Shown here one piece after another: positions 47,701 to 58,048 of a stretch of DNA of 64,000 bases. Numbering within the stretch: position 1 is the stretch's first letter; each line of letters begins with the position of its first letter. The position numbers and the translations under genes are program-made. The notes under the pieces are model-generated. The model saw only the letters and a program-made list of their open reading frames with translations. It did not search any database and had not been told where the DNA came from. This DNA comes from Mugil cephalus (taxonomy: Eukaryota > Chordata > Actinopteri > Mugiliformes > Mugilidae): NCBI RefSeq assembly GCF_022458985.1, contig NC_061776.1, positions 8,000,379-8,064,378 of the forward strand. The letters run 5' to 3'.

Positions 47701-50700
47701 CCAGGTCCAAAAGATGGTCAATGTTGTTTACTTCTCCTGTCAGTGGTCATAATGTTATGCTTGATTGGAACAGTCCAGGCCCTTCATGGGAAAGAAGAAA
47801 TGTCTGAGACATGCAACGTGATCTTGTGTCTTCCACAGGCACAGATGGAAACCAAGAAACGATGTGTCACCGAGCAGGACACCAAGAAGAAGTCCTAGAC
47901 TCTCATATGACTGCACGTACCAAATAGTTTCTGTGTCTCATGCTTTTAAATACTGAAGATCTTTTACCATTACTGTCTCAGAGTGTGGGTCATTTTATAC
48001 CATGTACCAGGACAGACCTTTACTTTGTTTTACCATCTGTCTCAAAGATCCAAACCAACCTTAGAGAAGAAAGTATTTTACTTACGCCTCCTGTGAATCT
48101 TCAGGTGCTCCTTCAGGCTGCACTTCTGATTGAACCGCCTCTCACAAATCTCGCAGCGATACGGTTTCTCGCCGGTGTGAATCCGTTTATGTCTCTCGAG
48201 GTGCCCGGCGCGCTCGAAACATTTGCCGCAGTACGGACATATGAAGCCTTTCTTAAACATCAGCCTCTTCACCGTCCTCCTCCGTACCGCGTTGTACGAG
48301 TTGCGATACTGGTGGTAACCCAGCAGCCCGCGGCTGAACAGACCCTGCTGAAAGCCACCGCTGCTACTGCAAGACACAGCCAGTCCGCTGTGCAAAGACG
48401 ACTCAGGGACGCACGACAAGGCATTCTGGCCTAAACTTAAATAATCAGAGTTGTTGTGTCTAGTTTCATTGTTTGCAGTCGACTGCCACTGTCCACTTTC
48501 ATACACATTCGGCTCTTCTTCCTTTTTGCCAGGTTGTTGTGTGGCCTCCACAGCTTCATCTTCCACAGGTTCACATTTCACCTGCACTTCTGGTAAAGCC
48601 GGGATGTTGCTGACGTCTTGAGTGTGCACATTTTCAAGCAAATTCCTCTCATCACCAGCTGCACTCTGACTTTCTGTGGACAAAACAAAATGACAAATGT
48701 TAATGTCATCACTGCATTTGTGAATTATAATTAATTTATGGGTCAGCTGGAAGACATCTGATGTAGCATGTTAGGTGACTGACACACCAATAACCCAGCA
48801 TTCCTTGTATATTGATGTTTACTATGTATGATCCACTGCTCCCACTGTCAGCCATGCCCATATGGTTCATATTCTCTAAATATCCTAACTCTGTGTATAC
48901 TTCTCCAAACTGTAAGATTAAACACAATTTAGTGCTGTCACCTTTGTAGATACCTGCAGTACATGTAAATAATTAGGGCCATGGGGCAACGCCCGAGGCA
49001 CTGGCCTAGCTGTAGGGCCCAGTAATGCGTATGCGCACATTACTTTCTCTCACACACAGGCTAACTGTGCTAACCGTAAGCTAACTGTGCTAGCCATATG
49101 CTGAATGTGCTAAATATAGGTTAACTGTGCAAAATGTGGGTTAAGTGTGCTAAATGTGCTAAATGTGTGTTGGTGGGCTAAGTGTGCTAAATGTGGGTTA
49201 AGTGTGCTAAATGTGGGTTAACTGCGCTAAATGTAGGCTAAGTGTGCTAATTCCCATGTTGACAGAGACAGTAGCCCCCCGTGGCCCTTTCAGAATTTCT
49301 GGTTCCTTCTTTGCACTTGTGGTTAGATGCTAACTTCTCAAAGACATGATACAACCACAGGGCTATTTGAGAAACGGAGAAAGTCTGCCGACTTAAGTAA
49401 GACGTACTAACTAATTCCGGTGCACATGTCCTGCAGCCCTTTGTTGGTGTTCTCCGTAATGAATTACAGAGCAAGCTTGAAATACAAACTTAGTGCTATG
49501 CTGAACTTTTTCTGGAATCTGGCACACCAAATGAATCTCTAAAGTAGCAGTAGACAGGCAGATAGGGCCGCACAGGCCCCGTTCAGACCTCACACTAGCT
49601 TCCATCTTGGGGAATCTGATGTCAGATGACCAGTGTTAAGTACAGATGTGAACACACCGAGGTTGTATTTGCAAAATCAGATCCCTGAACCCATCGGGGC
49701 CACATTGGAACACATCTGTCCTGAGGTACATTAAAGACCACCTGTTTTGTCTGTATCATTCATTCAGAAAAAAAAACAACATACAAAAAACACACATAAC
49801 CACTATTCTAAATGATCACCTGTAAATGCTAAAGCATCTTTAGTAATAAGAGCCAAACTATTCTGTCCTCCCTGTGTCCTGGTGATTTGACCTGAGCTTT
49901 GTGTTGTACTTGAGGCAAAATGAAGACTTCTTCCTCGTAAAAATCATGGAGGACACATTTTGCCCAATGTGCATTAAGATAAGCTGCACATATTTGAATT
50001 GTGGAAATTCTGACCTCTGCTGGAATAAAAACCATATTCACATGGAAACGTAAGAAACCTATATTAATCTGAGTGTACTTGTAAAAGCGGCTGGTGAACG
50101 TATTTATAGAGGTCAGTAAATGTTTGAAGCACAATAACTCTGCAATTGTAAATATTAACTTAATGGGTTTTACAGCCTTGTCAGTCCCTGAGTCAAGAAA
50201 AGTGTTTTTTCCACAACACAGATTGTGCTCTAAATTGTGCATTTTTATCCGTGACAAAGCCCTGCGAGTCCTGTGTCCGTGCAGCATTCATGTGTGCGTC
50301 AACACTAGACGATCTCTGGAGGACCGGTGTCAGGCTGACACGGTGCTTTTGGGTTTTGAGGTTCGTCTTGTACTTGTGGCAAAACAAAGGCTTCGTCTTC
50401 ATCAGAATCAGGGAGGACACCTCTTGCCAAATGTGCATTAAGATAAGCTGCTGTTAGTCCTCACACGTGCACTGCTGCAACAAAAAAAAAACATTTTCAC
50501 TTAAAAATGTAAGAGAACTGTATTAATCTGAGTATATTTGTAAAAGCGGCTGGTGACTATGTTTATAGAGGTCAATAAATGTTTGAAGCACAATAACTCT
50601 GCAGCTGTAAATATTAACTTCATGTTTAAAAATGGATTTTACAGCCTCGTCAGTCCATGAGTCAAGAAAATTGTTATTTTTCCACAACCTGGCAACACAG

Positions 50701-51823
50701 ATTGTGCGCTAAATTGTGCATTTTCATTCCTGAGAAGTCCTGTGAGTCCTGGATTCGTGCAGCATTCACGATAAGCTGCAGCCAGCTCTCATATTTTAAT
50801 TGCAGAAATTCTGACATCTGCTGGAATCAAAACCACAGTCACATAGAAATGTAGGAAAACTGTATTAATCTGAGTAAATTGTTTAGATTGTTGTTTCGAA
50901 ATGGAATTTGCAACCTGTCACAAAAAGCATTTCTTTCCTCTAAATTGTGCATTTTTATCCATGAGAGGTCCTGTATCCATGCAGCTTTCGTGTGTGCTTC
51001 TTATTTACTATTAGATGATCACGAAGGAGTTGAATACGGAACCAGACGGAAGACCAGACTTGCCACTCCAGCCGTGTGGAGTTAATTCACAGAAACAAAG
51101 TGTGCGAGACAAAACCGTGGAACAACAAACCTACAAACATCTGAGGTGTAGTTTATATATAGCCTTGATGTGTGTGCACATGTTTTGTGCTGAGTGATGT
51201 GTGTGTGATGCGTGTATTCTGGTTTACTCAACGCTGATCTTGGCCATAGATTCACTAGGACAGATGTTTCCTGTTTTGGTCAGATTTGGTTGTAAGCCTG
51301 GGAATTCTGGCTTGTTATTCTGATGTACGAGGTCACGCTGACCTGAACCACCCCCCTCCTCCCTCCCCACGCCACACACAAACACAAACACACGGTGGAA
51401 ATGGTGCGCGAGGTCACCCTATCCTATTTACTTTACGCATTTCCTTCATTACAGCCTGTTTATTGTTTAACTGTCTATCCATCCCTCCATCCATGCATGC
51501 ATGCACAGGCACATGGCATTTCTCCAACACTTCCAAGACCTGACTCTGGAGGACCAGTGCCAGGCTGACACGGTGCTCTCTCTCGGGTCCAGCTCACCAT
51601 CTCTGCGCCGCAGGGTCTCCGCCTGCTGCGTCGCCCTCAGCTCCCCGTGCAGCACCTCGACGTCGCTCTTCAGCTTCTTGATCTCGTTTTCCCGCTGACA
51701 CATCTCCAGCCGCAGCACCACCATGCCATCCTCCACAAGTTTGGAGATTTCTGCCACGGCAGCTTTGGACAGAGCTTCAATAACGGAGGCGATCTGAGCG
51801 CGCAGGGCTCCGCTGCTCAACAT
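43907..51823 (-). CDS. C2H2 zinc-finger protein built from three tandem finger-bearing exons (gene 2 of cluster)
   Basis: Predicted 789 residues from exons 51823-51598, 48673-48086, 46573-45836 and 44724-43907. Every junction is GT-AG and phase 1; lengths 226, 588, 738 and 818 close exactly on TAA. Residues 1-75 are the shared coiled-coil module ([20 protein letters not shown]). Exons 2, 3 and 4 each hold an acidic linker with a SUMO-type site ([23 protein letters not shown]) and a C-terminal finger pair. Exon 2 has [21 protein letters not shown] and [21 protein letters not shown]-type fingers, exon 3 close relatives of both, and exon 4 a degenerate C2HC first finger plus [17 protein letters not shown]. 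Exons 2 and 3 each have an in-frame stop shortly past their donors, so shorter proteins ending in two or four fingers are conceivable. The alternative is separate genes, but only one first exon is visible in the interval. Probably a nuclear transcription regulator; orthologue unknown. Confidence 0.75.
44859..45358. mobile_element. Full-length mariner-type MITE (family A reference copy)
   Basis: 500 bp with imperfect inverted ends (CCAATCAGCCACAAGATTAA on the left; 'ttatgcctgattgg' on the right) and TA on both sides. No coding capacity. Internal fragments match mariner-family transposase reading on the opposite strand only in small blocks. It lies in intron 3 of zinc-finger gene 2. Confidence 0.82.
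45836..46573 (-). CDS. Zinc-finger gene 2, exon 3 (second finger pair)
   Basis: cttcaacag|AAATTC ... AGACG|gtaaga, 738 bases, phase 1-1. Fingers [17 protein letters not shown] and [17 protein letters not shown] closely match those of exon 2; the first finger's recognition helix (RAGHLER) is identical. Without splicing it would run 15 more codons to a stop. Confidence 0.85.
47482..47772 (+). repeat. Mariner-type MITE family A
   Basis: Shares 'gggttgaggggaggggcctt', 'atcccacagatactcgatca', 'gtcaggctgcatcctgctgc' and the right end 'gtcataatgttatgcttgat' with the other copies. Lies in intron 2 of zinc-finger gene 2. Confidence 0.75.
48086..48673 (-). CDS. Zinc-finger gene 2, exon 2 (first finger pair)
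   Basis: tgtccacag|AAAGTC ... GGAGGC|gtaagt, 588 bases, phase 1-1. Two intact C2H2 fingers joined by HTGEKPY. The donor itself holds an in-frame stop (C|GT AAG TAA), so an unspliced message would end two codons later. Confidence 0.85.
49058..49252. repeat. Minisatellite, ~21-bp unit
   Basis: About nine imperfect copies of GCTAAATGTGGGTTAAGTGT in tandem, in intron 1 of zinc-finger gene 2. Confidence 0.85.
49876..51005 (+). repeat. Threefold tandem duplication next to exon 1 of zinc-finger gene 2
   Basis: The order 'ttctgacctctgctggaata', 'tgtacttgtaaaagcggctg', 'gtttgaagcacaataactct', 'ctaaattgtgcatttttatc' appears at about 50005-50300. It recurs at 50480-50770 and partially at 50800-51000. 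The sequence between copies 1 and 2 (50310-50345, 'ctctggaggaccggtgtcag') also occurs at the exon 1 donor side (51546-51580), so the unit derives from the exon 1 flank. Confidence 0.75.
51598..51823 (-). CDS. Zinc-finger gene 2, exon 1 (N-terminal module)
   Basis: ATGTTGAGCAGC... to AGAGATG|gtgagc. Hydrophobic helix [18 protein letters not shown], then a charged heptad-like helix ([20 protein letters not shown]). Confidence 0.82.
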
Positions 51824-52787
51824 TATCTCACAACCGGCACGGAGGCGCAGGAAGGCTGAACTTTAAAGGGAGAGTTTAGCGGTAAGTTGACGCAGCTGCT
51901 GTCTGCACGAAGGCAGCAGCTGTTCGATCGGCTCAGTGTTTCAGTTTTTTTTTTTTTTTTTTTTTTTTTCATCAGCGCCGCTTCCAGCTAGCAGCAGCTA
52001 ATTGGTACAAAGACAGACACACAAGTTCTTGTTTTACGGAAGTGATGACATAAATACCGTAATGACCAGTGAAAGCGCGCAAACACACATTGTTTCTTTT
52101 CACTCGCTCACCTGCCTTGACAAATAGATTTGCTTTGTTTTGTAGATTGCAAATGACTAAAACTGTGATGCAAGTGATTGCACAACTGCACTTTATTTTT
52201 CTTTTGCACTTTGTGTCATTTTGATTTGTATTTAAAATGTGTAATTCTTGTTTTGTTTTTTGGGGGTTCGAAAATTCCCCCTTGTTCAAACTGGGGAATG
52301 ACCAAAAACGTTTGGAAGCACTATTTTAAACTTGCAAAGAATATTCCAAGCAACCTATAAAATTAAATTTGGAATAAATACTAAATATTCTACAAAAAAA
52401 TCAAAAATATAATGCAAACTTTATCTGATCGGTGTATAAACTTGTCATTTCTCATGTGTCAGAGATTTTTTAACCAGTGGTTCCAATTTTTTTTCATAGA
52501 GCCCTTGATATGATGCCACAGTAACACACAGTTACTTCTCATACTGTTGCATTTGAATACCCACACAGTTAAAACCAATCAATAATAGAAAGAAAAAAAA
52601 ATCCCCAAACACCTTTGAACTAAAGCCTCCGTTTGTGACCAAGGCTGCATAGAATATAACATGAATGCTCTGTTTATGTTTGTCTGTCTCACCTTTCCTG
52701 GAGCACGTTCTTATCACGATTAATGATGAAAAGCTTGTTTAAGCACAAAAACCTCTCAAAGAGTCAAGTAATGTTTGTCACAGTTAG

Positions 52788-52793
52788 TTTATT
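52788..52793 (-). terminator. Candidate poly(A) signal of zinc-finger gene 3
   Basis: Minus-strand AATAAA about 240 bases downstream of the stop at 53035. Confidence 0.45.
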
Positions 52794-53034
52794 TTGCAAT
52801 ATTTCAGAAAAAGCTAGAAAAACACTGAATATTAACAATAACAATACTAATAATAATACATAATAAAAATTATGATTTCATTGAGACATGAGAAGAATAG
52901 ATAGATTTTTTTTTTTCAAAATATCTACACTTCATAAAATTCAATGCATTTTCTGGGTGCATTCAACAAATAATAAAACTGTACAGGGTTGTGCAAATGT
53001 TGAACGCTGATCACTGAGCTTCTATACCTGAGAC

Positions 53035-54017
53035 CTACTTCCCATGCAGGTGAATCCCTTGGTGCATTCTGAGGTTACCCAGCGCGGCGAAGTTTTTCCC
53101 ACACTGCCTGCAGCTGTACGGCTTCTGCCCAGAGTGGAACCGCTCGTGCCTCAGGCAGTTGTCATGCCTCGAAAACGTCTTGCCGCAGATCGTGCAACCG
53201 AACGGCCGCTCTCCCGTGTGCACGCTCTGATGCGTCTTCAGCCGGGTCTTCTGGGTGAAAGATTTCCCGCATTCGAGGCAGCGGAAGGGTTTGGAGGCTT
53301 GGTGCGTGGCCCTGTGCTCCTCCAGTTGAGATGCGCGGGGGAAACCTTTGTTGCACACATAGCACGTGAAGACTTTCTGATTTGTTCTCCTCACGATAGT
53401 CGGCCTTTTCGCTCTTACGCCGTGTCTGGGGTGGGTGTGATCTTGAGCGTTGGATGCAAACAGGCCTGCTGGGGATCCCTGCACATTAGAAATAACCAGT
53501 GATGGCCCAGCTTGTTGTGAAGCAGACTGCAGACACTCATCCTGTTTAACCACAGGACATAAAACACGTCTAAACTGCTCATTATGAACAATGGAGTCTG
53601 TAGTTGTATCTCCCATGCACACGGGAGGAACCTCTACCTCTACTTTTATAGGCACACTTAAGCAGTCGGTTGCAGCTTCTCTTGCTGCTCTCGGTACTGA
53701 CTTGTAAGACTCGTCCGAGTTACCGTGAGAAGAGTACTGCTCGGATTGAGAGGTTAAAATCTGTGCATGCTGCTGCAGTGCGACAGAGCTTTTCTCCAAC
53801 GTGCTACAGGCGGGAGGAGGCCAGATGGAGTCATTTCCAGTCATTTCTGCGTCGTACGTCGTTTCTCCCGTGGCGAGTTCGTACAACGGCTCTTGTTTCA
53901 CCCTCAGCACGACGTTGAGGCTCTCGTCCGTTCCGGTTTGAGGCTCCCGCGGTGAATCAGCAGTTTTTGGTCGAAAATGCGCCACGCTCGTTTTCTGGTC
54001 GTCGCTTTTGTCCGCAG
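53035..54017 (-). CDS. Zinc-finger gene 3, exon 2 (linker and four C2H2 fingers)
   Basis: Acceptor tttcttcag|CTGCGG; 983 bases to TAG. Confidence 0.9.
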
Positions 54018-55495
54018 CTGAAGAAAGTGAAAGACAACAGAACGAGCGCATGAAATTGAATCCCAGCCGGCATAATCAACAAAAAAAAGACAAAGCGAGA
54101 AGCCACAGTTGTTAGCAAGGAGAGTTCAAAGTCAGTGGTGTTTACTTTTTTAAAACCACAAATTAACAACTTCAGATTATATTTACATCAGTTTAAAACA
54201 ATAAAGTGTCTCCTTTCATTAGAGTTTTATTTAAAATCTGTTGGTTTTGTAGATCAACTGTAAGTTTAAGGACTTGAAGAGTTCAATTAATCAAAAAGTT
54301 GATAGATAACTGCGAACTACTTCCCAGACGTTCTCTGGTCCCAGTTTCCTTTGGTGCATTACCTGCTTTTATATGTCTTATGCAACAGCCAGGTGTAAGG
54401 CTGTTTCATTTTGGTTTCGTTGTCCCTACTTTTAAACTTTTTTCATTAATCAATAGATTAGCTCAAGTACTTCCATGGGCTTTTAATGTACGTCAACCAC
54501 GATTATGTCACAAAATAAGCAGGTGATCGTCATAATATTCATGACGCAGAGTCAAACTGCTGTAACCTTAGTATTCTGGATTAGATGTAGGACTGAATGT
54601 GCAGAGGTGGATCTGAAAAGTTGTCGTTTCAAATCAAGAACTACTTATTATATTATATTACTTAGTTGGTTTATGCAACAGTTTGCTTTGAACACATCAT
54701 CAAAGTAAGTGGAAGGAAGAGAAGCCACAATAAAGGCTTCCTCTGAGCCAGCAATCAGGAAAAAAAGGGGCTTAAAGAGACAGGAGCTAATACTGATCAT
54801 CTTCTAACAAAGGCTGAACTGACACACAGACAATGTGATAGAAAGAAGGATTTTTATTAACTGTCAAGCATGTAATACTATTATAGTTGAGCCCCAGAGT
54901 AAAAATATAGACTTAGAAATGATCACAACCTGTGCTCTTTAATAATAAAACTATTGATTATTATGATTTAGAACAGAGTGGACTAGCTGGTCTATGAAGG
55001 AAGGAAAGTAGAAGTATTTTTTTTTATTACTTTAACTTCAGTGTGCCTGTAAATTATTAAATATCTGATTAATAAAATGAGAAAAGGCACTCCAATAGGT
55101 TTGCAAGTAAAAAGGAACAGTTCAGAACTAAGCCGAACTTGACAGCAGACAGTAAATACTTGGTTTGGGTGTTAGTAATGTTATTTGAAGCACGAAACAT
55201 TGCATATAAAGAGTTACACTCTCAATTTCAAGATTTTTTAAATGAAGTTCGCTAGCTCACTTGTTTGCTCCTCGGTGCTTCGGGTGGTTGCAGCTTCCCG
55301 AGCTCTGCACAGTTCAGCCTCCATCAGCTGTAAGCCCCTCCTGAGCTCCTGAATCTCACTCTGCTTCCGACACATCTCCAGGCGCAGAACAACACTTCCA
55401 TCCTCCACCAGCTTCGTAATTTCTGCCACGGCAGCTTTCGCTAACACGTCCAAGATGGCCGCGACCTGCGTCCCAAAAGAGGAAGGGAAAGACAT
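53035..55495 (-). CDS. C2H2 zinc-finger protein with coiled-coil N-terminus (gene 3 of cluster)
   Basis: Predicted 405 residues from two exons, 55495-55261 and 54017-53035; the phase-1 junction gives TADKSDDQ and the frame closes on TAG. Residues 1-78 are the shared module (FGTQVAAILDVLAKAAVAEI, then LRLEMCRKQSEIQELRRGL). The second exon has a polar linker with SUMO-type sites (LRVKQEP, PIKVEVEV) and four intact C2H2 fingers near the C-terminus (FTCYVCNKGF, FRCLECGKSF, FGCTICGKTF and YSCRQCGKNF units), the last three joined by TGERP/SGQKP-type linkers. It is the simplest of the three genes: one N-terminal exon and one finger exon. It lies upstream of gene 2 on the same strand, consistent with local tandem duplication. 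Probably a nuclear transcription factor; orthologue and targets unknown. Confidence 0.88.
55261..55495 (-). CDS. Zinc-finger gene 3, exon 1 (N-terminal module)
   Basis: ATGTCTTTCCCT... to CAAACAA|gtgagc, 78 codons plus one base, phase 1. Confidence 0.85.
55451..55463 (+). promoter_or_regulatory. YY1-like site inside exon 1 of zinc-finger gene 3
   Basis: CAAGATGGCCGCG, close to the YY1 consensus (AAGATGGCGGC), lies about 40 bases inside the coding start. It also encodes the AAILD part of the module. A downstream-promoter role is inferred only. Confidence 0.3.
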
Positions 55496-55787
55496 CCTTC
55501 CGAGGGAAATTAACTAAAATAAAACTAAAAGGCAATATTCCACCTTGATCAGACAGCCGGTGCTCCCGCATGGAGGAGAAGTGGCTTCCCAGGTGTTGTG
55601 TTTTGGTTTACTTCCGGGAACAAACAATAAGCGGATGTGACGCAAAGACAACAGCCGTAAATCTCATAATAATTGCGCATTACATTTTATTTAACTTTAT
55701 CTATAAAGACGGAACAATTAACAGAATCCGTGAATATTCGCTTTTATTTTTGTTTCTTTCAGTTTAATAATGAATGAGTGCATTATC

Positions 55788-55954
55788 TTTTCGTTTGCCT
55801 AATAGTATAATTGCCCAAATTATATATGAACGTTTTGAGAAAACGAGAAAAAAAATATAACATTTTAGCAAGGACTTTGGTATTTTTTTTATCGACATTG
55901 TAACAGCTAAGTAAAAAATCACTTAGGCAATTATACTATTAGGTTAATGATTAA
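55788..55954. repeat. Palindromic MITE (family B), copy 2
   Basis: TCGTTTGCCTAATAGTATAA at the left and 'aggcaattatactattaggt' then 'taatga' at the right; same layout and internal blocks as 33788-33953. Confidence 0.7.
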
Positions 55955-55959
55955 ATAAT

Positions 55960-56805
55960 TGAACATAAAGACTTACGATAAGTGGAAAACAGCAAATAAT
56001 AATAATCATCATGATCATCATCTTCATAATAATAACAATAATAATAATAATAGACACCATCTTGATAACATATTTTTTATTCACATATTTATTCCTCTTA
56101 CACTTAAAAAGATACATACTTGTATAGTTAGAAATTATTCTATAATAACGTGGCTAGTGCGAACAGTGAGCGAGGTGGAGCTCTAACGCTAATCTTGCTA
56201 CTTTACCTAAATGACCTAAATGACTTATTTTATTTTGCAGACCACAAGGATGGAAGCTGTGAAATTTTAAATATGCATATTTTAAAAGGCAGTTCATCCA
56301 GATGTCGGAGCAGCACTTCCACCTCACTGTTCACTATCAGTTTCAGTTTTTTTTTAATTACCATCAGGCAGCATAATTGCAGTTTTTTTGTTTTTTGTTA
56401 TTATTATTCATTAACTTCCCAGGTATCTCATCATGCTGACGATTTAAGATATAGATCATGCAACTCAAAATCCCCCAGAATAAGTCCACCCATGTTGCAT
56501 GTCGATCCTCTTTCCTTTCCCTTTCCTGTCACTTCTCTTCAGTTCTCTGTCTAATAAAGAGGGAAAAAAGATCATTCCTCCCCAAAAATACCTAAAAATA
56601 CAAAACTATGAGTTTCCTAACAGCGCATGAAGTCTGTGCACAGACACAAACACTGGGAATACTGCTATTGCAATCTGTTTCAAAATAGAACCCTTCAATC
56701 AATTTAAGAAAATATAGCCTTTTATGCTACACGTAGAAAAATAGTTTGTACAGAAAAATGACTTAAAATCAATGAACTGTACAGACGGGCCTCCGTCCCT
56801 GGACT
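55960..56805. other. Intergenic / arhgap30 3'UTR
   Basis: Simple (ATA)n-rich DNA at 56020-56052 and A+T-rich sequence. Several minus-strand AATAAA hexamers (for example 56228-56233) could end the arhgap30 transcript; none is clearly best. Confidence 0.35.
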
Positions 56806-58048
56806 TCACTTCCCCAGTCCATCTGCCTCACCCTCTCCGTCTCGTATCCTCTCTTTTTCTCGCCTCAGGGTCGCTATGGCAACCGCCTCATCGAAGCACA
56901 TGCTGAGGGGACTGTTCCTCCTCTCCCCGTCCAGCTCCCCCCCCCTGAACGTCGGCTTGTCCTTCCTCGCGTGGTCCTCGTCGTCTCCGTCCCTCGCCTG
57001 CTCACCCACGCCCGCTCTGTCCTGCTCCGCCGGGGCCCTCGTGGCGTTGTCTCTCCCCATGTCGGCGGCGTCTCTCCTGTCTCGCTCCTGCTGCTGCTGG
57101 CGGAGGGTCAGCGCGGTCATTTTGCAGTGCTGCGGCTTCGGCGGCACGACCGGCACCGCTTTCACTTGGTAAACCTTCGGATGCTTGGAGACCACCAGCT
57201 TCCTTTCGACGCTTCCTGGGCCGGTATCACCTTTCTCACGCTCCCTGCTCTCTTTCTGCGGTTGTTTATCTGCGCTCCCTGGCGTCCTGTACGGCTCCCC
57301 AGCGCTCTCCTTTCTGTTGTTCTCTTTTTCTGGCTGTTTCACTTCTCCTCTGTCACGGTGTTGGGCTTCGTCACCGAAAGCGTTTTTCTGTTGAGTGGCT
57401 TTTTCTAAGTCACCTCTCTTTGGTGAGCACACCTCATCTTCCTCAAACTCATGTTTCATCTCCGGGTGTCTGAACTCCTCTTCCTCCTCTCCCTCTAGTC
57501 TAGCTTCAGTCTCAGTATCAACTTTCTTCTCCGCGGAAATCTCTCCATCCTTTTCTCCGTGTTTCATCTCGCCTGCCCGCCCTGCAGCGCCTTCCCTCTC
57601 GGACTGCTCCTCATCCTCTATCATTTCGCATATGATCTCTTCAAATTCATCCCAAATGTCTCTGTCCTCCTCTTCTTCAATTTCGTTTAAGTCCTCTTGC
57701 TCCTGGGGTGCTTTGCTGTCCTCTTCCTCCACGCCGTCCGTCTCTATTGTCCCCTCATCGGCACAGCTTCCAGGATGCTCTGTCGACGCTGCAGAGCAGT
57801 CCTCTAACGGAGAAGCTTCTTCCTTCGTGGCGCAGGGGATGTCCTCATGAGGAGGTGGACAGTCGCTCTGAAGGATTCCGTCCAGTTCCTCCTCCTCCTC
57901 CTCATTGAGCTCTATCTCCTGCGCAGTGTTTGGTTCTTCGTTGCCTTCGATGCCCGGCGGTGGAAGCTCCTCACAGCAGAGAGCGGATACGTCTGAAGCG
58001 AGAGCGTTTTCACTTTGAGCATCGTTCATGGGTTCTTCTGTTGCTTTG
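56806..58048 (-). CDS. arhgap30: arhgap30 terminal exon (acidic/charged tail)
   Basis: gtccgcag|CAAAGC to TGA. Very Glu-rich first half (runs such as EEEEEELDG); later KHPKVYQVKAVPVVPPKPQH and SPLSMCFDEAVAIATLRREK, which look like conserved C-terminal blocks. Confidence 0.88.

Noticed and set aside
57395-57850. Ser-rich 151-codon open frame on the plus strand
   Set aside because: Antisense of the Glu-rich tail of arhgap30 (GAG/GAA reversed gives Ser/Phe/Leu).
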